The position numbers and the translations under genes are program-made. From JAEELC01 sp963621965 (lineage in GTDB: Bacteria > Bacillota_I > Bacilli_A > Acholeplasmatales > Anaeroplasmataceae): a stretch of DNA of 8,364 nt. Below, piece by piece: positions 5,592 through 8,364 of the stretch. The stretch lies in assembly GCA_963621965.1 (NCBI GenBank), contig CAVFGN010000052.1:1-8364 (forward strand), in the 5' to 3' direction. Position 1 is the first letter of the stretch. Each line of letters opens with the position of its first letter. The notes under the pieces are model-generated. The model was not told where the DNA came from. It made no database searches and worked only from the letters and a program-made list of their open reading frames with translations.

Positions 5592-7142
5592 ATGGAAATT
5601 ATTAATGCAACTGATGGCTACAAGCTTGGTCATCATCGTATGTACCCCGAAGGTACACAAATGGTTTACAGTAACTGGACTCCAAGAAGTTGTCGTTACT
5701 TTCCAGAGGCTACAGAGGGTTCTGTAGTATTTGGCATTCAGTACTTTGTAAAGAAGTACCTAATTGAGGAGTTTAACAAGTGGTTTGCTCTTCCTAAGGA
5801 GGAAGCAATTAAACAGTTTGCTTATCGAGTAGGTAACTTCGTAGACCTTAATCAGGTTGGAACCAAGCATATTGAGGAACTTTATGACTTAGGTTATCTC
5901 CCTATAGAGATTAAAGCTCTCCCTGAAGGTTCTATTTGCCCTATAAGGGTTCCTATGATGACTATCCAGAATACTCTTCCAGATTTCTTCTGGCTGACTA
6001 ATTATTTGGAAACTTTGATTAGTTGTACTCTTTGGCTACCTTGTACCTCGGCAACGAGTGCTCGCCTTTATAAGAAGAGACTCATGGAACACGCTAAGAA
6101 GACTGGATTCCCAGAAGATGTAAATCTTGGCTTCGCTTGTCATGACTTCTCAATGAGAGGTATGGCTGGTCTTGATGCAGCAGTTATCTCTGGTATGGCT
6201 CATATGACTTCCTTCTGTGGTAGTGAAACAATTCCGGCTATTGAGGCTGTTGAACATTACTATAATGCAGATGTTACTAAGGAATTGGTGGCAGCTACCG
6301 TTCCAGCAACTGAACATAGTGTTATGTGTGCAGGAGGGGAAGAGGATGAGATACAGACTTATCGTCGACTCATCAATGATTTGTATCAAACTGGTATTAT
6401 CTCAATAGTATCTGATACTTGGGATTTCTGGCAGGTAATTGAAAAGTTCTTGCCAAAACTTAAGGCAGATATTATGAAGCGTGACGGTCGTGTAGTAATT
6501 CGTCCTGATAGTGGTGATCCTGTGGATATTATCTGTGGTCTTCGTACTAACCCTCATTATCATACTGCAATGAAAGAGGGCAAGTATTACTGTGATTTTA
6601 ATCCATTTATGGATAATGATGAAAGTCATTATACTGAAATTTCTGAAGGTCAATATTATGGAGCATACTATATGCTTGGTAAGATCTTTGGCTGGAACAC
6701 TACAGTAAATGATTATCGTTATCCAAGTACCAAGGTTGGTTTACTCTATGGTGACTCTATAACATTAGAGCGTCAGAGAGACATCTATACTCGACTAGAA
6801 AGTGCCCACATGGCAGCTTGTAATCTTGTACTTGGTATTGGTTCATTTACTTATCAGTTTAAGAGCAGAGATTCTCTTGGATTTGCTGTTAAAGCAACCG
6901 CTTGTACTATCAATGGAGAGCTTAGGGAAATCTTTAAGCATCCAAAAACTGATGATGGAACTAAGAACTCTCTTAAAGGTCTTATAAGAGTTGAGGAAGA
7001 AAATGGTAAATATGTTGCCTACGATCAGCAAGATGGATTCCATGAAGCAGGTGGTTGTTTGGAGCCAGTGTTCGTGGACGGAAAGCTCATGAGAGACTAT
7101 AGTCTCTCTGAAATTCGTGAACGTGTAAATTCAACATTATGA
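5592..7142 (+). CDS. nadV: Nicotinamide phosphoribosyltransferase (NAMPT/NadV)
   Basis: A 516-residue cytoplasmic enzyme condensing nicotinamide with PRPP to give NMN and pyrophosphate, the key step of NAD salvage. Family landmarks: DGYKLGHHRMYPEGT at the N-terminus (8-22), HDFSMRG (184-190, with the Asp and Arg that bind nicotinamide), GSETIPAI (210-217), ATEHS with His242 (the phosphohistidine site), IRPDSGDP (303-310, PRPP binding), YGDSI (386-390) and KSRDSLGFAVKAT (424-436, phosphate binding). Length is a little above the human (491) and usual bacterial proteins, with an extended 315-378 region typical of some bacterial/phage forms. About 15 of 24 arginines are CGN codons, whereas neighbours use nearly all AGA/AGG, suggesting separate acquisition. 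ATG 5592 is the family-typical start. Its TGA overlaps the next gene's ATG by 4 bases. No internal TAG. Confidence 0.96.
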   Translation: MEIINATDGYKLGHHRMYPEGTQMVYSNWTPRSCRYFPEATEGSVVFGIQYFVKKYLIEEFNKWFALPKEEAIKQFAYRVGNFVDLNQVGTKHIEELYDLGYLPIEIKALPEGSICPIRVPMMTIQNTLPDFFWLTNYLETLISCTLWLPCTSATSARLYKKRLMEHAKKTGFPEDVNLGFACHDFSMRGMAGLDAAVISGMAHMTSFCGSETIPAIEAVEHYYNADVTKELVAATVPATEHSVMCAGGEEDEIQTYRRLINDLYQTGIISIVSDTWDFWQVIEKFLPKLKADIMKRDGRVVIRPDSGDPVDIICGLRTNPHYHTAMKEGKYYCDFNPFMDNDESHYTEISEGQYYGAYYMLGKIFGWNTTVNDYRYPSTKVGLLYGDSITLERQRDIYTRLESAHMAACNLVLGIGSFTYQFKSRDSLGFAVKATACTINGELREIFKHPKTDDGTKNSLKGLIRVEEENGKYVAYDQQDGFHEAGGCLEPVFVDGKLMRDYSLSEIRERVNSTL

Positions 7143-7567
7143 AGCACCCATTCAATCAGCAAGCCTGTTTAGATAGGCTTAAAAGGGAGTATGATAAATA
7201 CGGTAGGCTGATTGTTGCTTTTGATTTTGACAACACTATTTATGACTTTCATAATAATGGAGGTGATTATAGTGAAATTATTGAATTGTTGAAAGAATGT
7301 ATCAAATTAGAATTTAATCTCATTCTGTTTACCGTGGACGAGGACCCAGAGAAAATCTCTGAGAAGGTTCGTTGGCTAGTATCTAAAGATTTGTGGAGCT
7401 ATAAAAGCTCCCATTTCTTTGTAAATACCAGCCCCATCTTTAGTAGGTCTAGAAAGCCTTATTACAATATTCTGCTTGATGATAGAGCAGGATTAGAAGA
7501 AAGTTATAACATTTTAAAACAAGTTGTAGATTATGCAAATTCTAAACTTAGTGAATCTAGAGAATAG
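7139..7567 (+). CDS. HAD-superfamily phosphatase/5'-nucleotidase-like protein
   Basis: A 142-residue compact HAD protein. Motif I is FDFDNTIYD with Asp29 (nucleophile) and Asp31 (acid/base); motif II is ILFTVDED with Thr65; Lys106 in SRKPYYN is the probable motif III lysine; motif IV is ILLDDRAG with Asp114/Asp115 for Mg2+. The cap is minimal, so a small phosphorylated metabolite is a likely substrate. Sitting between NAMPT (4-base ATGA overlap) and PRPP synthetase (35-base overlap), it probably acts on a nucleotide or phosphate-sugar intermediate of NAD/PRPP metabolism; the substrate is inference. It ends in TAG 7565-7567 immediately followed by TGA, so recoding would add one Gln. Confidence 0.85.
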   Translation: MKHPFNQQACLDRLKREYDKYGRLIVAFDFDNTIYDFHNNGGDYSEIIELLKECIKLEFNLILFTVDEDPEKISEKVRWLVSKDLWSYKSSHFFVNTSPIFSRSRKPYYNILLDDRAGLEESYNILKQVVDYANSKLSESRE

Positions 7568-8342
7568 TGAAATCAAATATACTATATCTAGATTCCCAGA
7601 TGGAGAAATCCAAATCTCTCTAGGAGAATTTAGTCACAAAGATCAGGTTTGTGTGAAGTGTAGAATCACTAATGCTGAGGAATTGTTTATTGTAACTCAG
7701 GTCCTTGACATCCTTGATAGACATGACGTCCATTATGATGTTGACATCTTCTATCTTATGGGAATGAGGATGGATAGAGTTATGGATTTCAATCGTCCTT
7801 TTACTCTTAAGGTAATAGTGAAGATGCTTAGCAGCTCTAATGCGGAAAATATTGCTGTCTTAGAGTCTCACTCAGACGTGATATATGATTATAGACTGGG
7901 GAATAAGTTCAAAGCCTTATATCCTGAGGAGTTGACACGCCCAGAAAACTGGATGACTAATTACCAATTAGTCCTACCAGATGCTGGAGCAGTTGAGCGT
8001 TATGGATATTTTAGTGAGAACTGTATTACCTGTAGCAAGGTTCGTGATCTGACTACTGGTAAAATACTCGAAATCAAGGTGGACAATCCAGAAAAGATTG
8101 AGAGTCAACCATTAATGATTGTGGATGATCTGTGCGACGGAGGTGGAACTTTCTGTGGTATTGCAGAAGCTCTTGGAAAATTAGGAGTACCGAAAGAGAG
8201 ACTTAATATCTCTGTAGTTCACATGGTTAATCCGAAGGGTATTGAGAATCTATCCAAGAATTTTAATCATGTATGGATGACTAACTCTTATAAGAACTGG
8301 GAGAACCTTCCTGAAAATGTAACAATGCTTAAAGTAATATAA
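7533..8342 (+). CDS. prs: Divergent ribose-phosphate pyrophosphokinase (PRPP synthetase)
   Basis: A 269-residue enzyme predicted to make PRPP from ribose 5-phosphate and ATP. Prs landmarks: RFPDGE (20-25), GMRMDR (77-82, matching the ARQDR region), an ESHSDVIYDY segment (111-120) with the conserved His113, LPDAGAVERY (148-157), a flexible-loop-like KVRD (169-172), and the PRPP loop VDDLCDGGGTF (197-207). It is shorter than typical bacterial Prs (about 315), lacking the C-terminal tail, and the loop motifs are divergent, as in phage-type Prs often found beside nadV. The start at 7533 is chosen because the N-terminal LNLVNLENSEIKY suits the family, despite a 35-base overlap with the HAD gene. 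Its product is the co-substrate of NAMPT, so the pair forms a self-supplied NMN pathway. Ends in TAA. Confidence 0.92.
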   Translation: MQILNLVNLENSEIKYTISRFPDGEIQISLGEFSHKDQVCVKCRITNAEELFIVTQVLDILDRHDVHYDVDIFYLMGMRMDRVMDFNRPFTLKVIVKMLSSSNAENIAVLESHSDVIYDYRLGNKFKALYPEELTRPENWMTNYQLVLPDAGAVERYGYFSENCITCSKVRDLTTGKILEIKVDNPEKIESQPLMIVDDLCDGGGTFCGIAEALGKLGVPKERLNISVVHMVNPKGIENLSKNFNHVWMTNSYKNWENLPENVTMLKVI

Positions 8343-8343
8343 T

Positions 8344-8364
8344 ATGAAGTACAAAAAGAAACTC
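8344..8364 (+). CDS. Start of a further gene (partial)
   Basis: ATG at 8344, one base after the prs stop, opens a frame (MKYKKKL) that runs off the window. The tight spacing suggests it continues the same operon. Too little is visible for a function; in NAD-salvage cassettes an NMN adenylyltransferase or Nudix protein would be a natural neighbour, but nothing here shows that. Confidence 0.4.

Noticed and set aside
6150..6653. Frames on both strands inside nadV (6150-6389, 6217-6408, 6402-6653)
   Set aside because: nadV is fully supported by its motifs; these are off-frame readings with low-complexity, non-protein-like composition.

Overview
This window looks like part of a dsDNA bacteriophage genome that infects a gut Bacteroidota host, most plausibly a crAss-like or other large phage that reads UAG as glutamine (genetic code 15). 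The reasons are: a strongly A+T-rich sequence; compact genes all on the + strand, with short gaps or small overlaps; mostly A/T-rich start regions without Shine-Dalgarno motifs; and two long adjacent genes (195-1442 and 1445-2710) that are open only if 12 and 14 in-frame TAG codons are read as sense. The phage lineage is an inference; the recoding pattern is seen directly.

Layout. (1) Positions 2-139 hold the 3' end of an unrecognised gene. A tRNA-like fold (105-162) overlaps its end and has canonical acceptor, D and T arms but no anticodon arm. (2) 195-2710 is a recoded two-gene block, probably virion-associated (ejection or capsid-cargo type) proteins. Both genes end in TAA and use TAG for more than half of their glutamines. 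(3) 2732-4326 holds a small two-helix membrane protein, a membrane-anchored alpha/beta hydrolase, a second and smaller anticodon-less tRNA-like fold (3980-4024), and a 94-residue basic protein. (4) 4327-4589 is the only long gene-free stretch. It has a hairpin, an H-type pseudoknot candidate and a strong intrinsic terminator just upstream of the next gene. (5) 4590-8342 is a tightly packed early/metabolic-type operon: an unknown 152-residue protein, RNase HI, a 34-residue membrane microprotein, nicotinamide phosphoribosyltransferase (NadV/NAMPT), a HAD-fold phosphatase and a divergent PRPP synthetase. Another gene begins at 8344.

How it works together. PRPP synthetase makes the co-substrate that NAMPT uses to turn nicotinamide into NMN, so the right half is a NAD salvage module. 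Such modules are known in phages and can rebuild NAD+ when host defences deplete it; no NMN adenylyltransferase is visible here. Coding TAG is confined to the left block. Every gene to the right of 2710 lacks internal TAG, and several use TAG as a stop, four of them with a TAA or TGA backup within two codons. This suggests a genome translated under two decoding regimes. The two minimal tRNA-like folds fill the two modest intergenic gaps of the left half and may be RNase P/RNase Z punctuation signals for mRNA cutting. They are the most unusual feature of the window.
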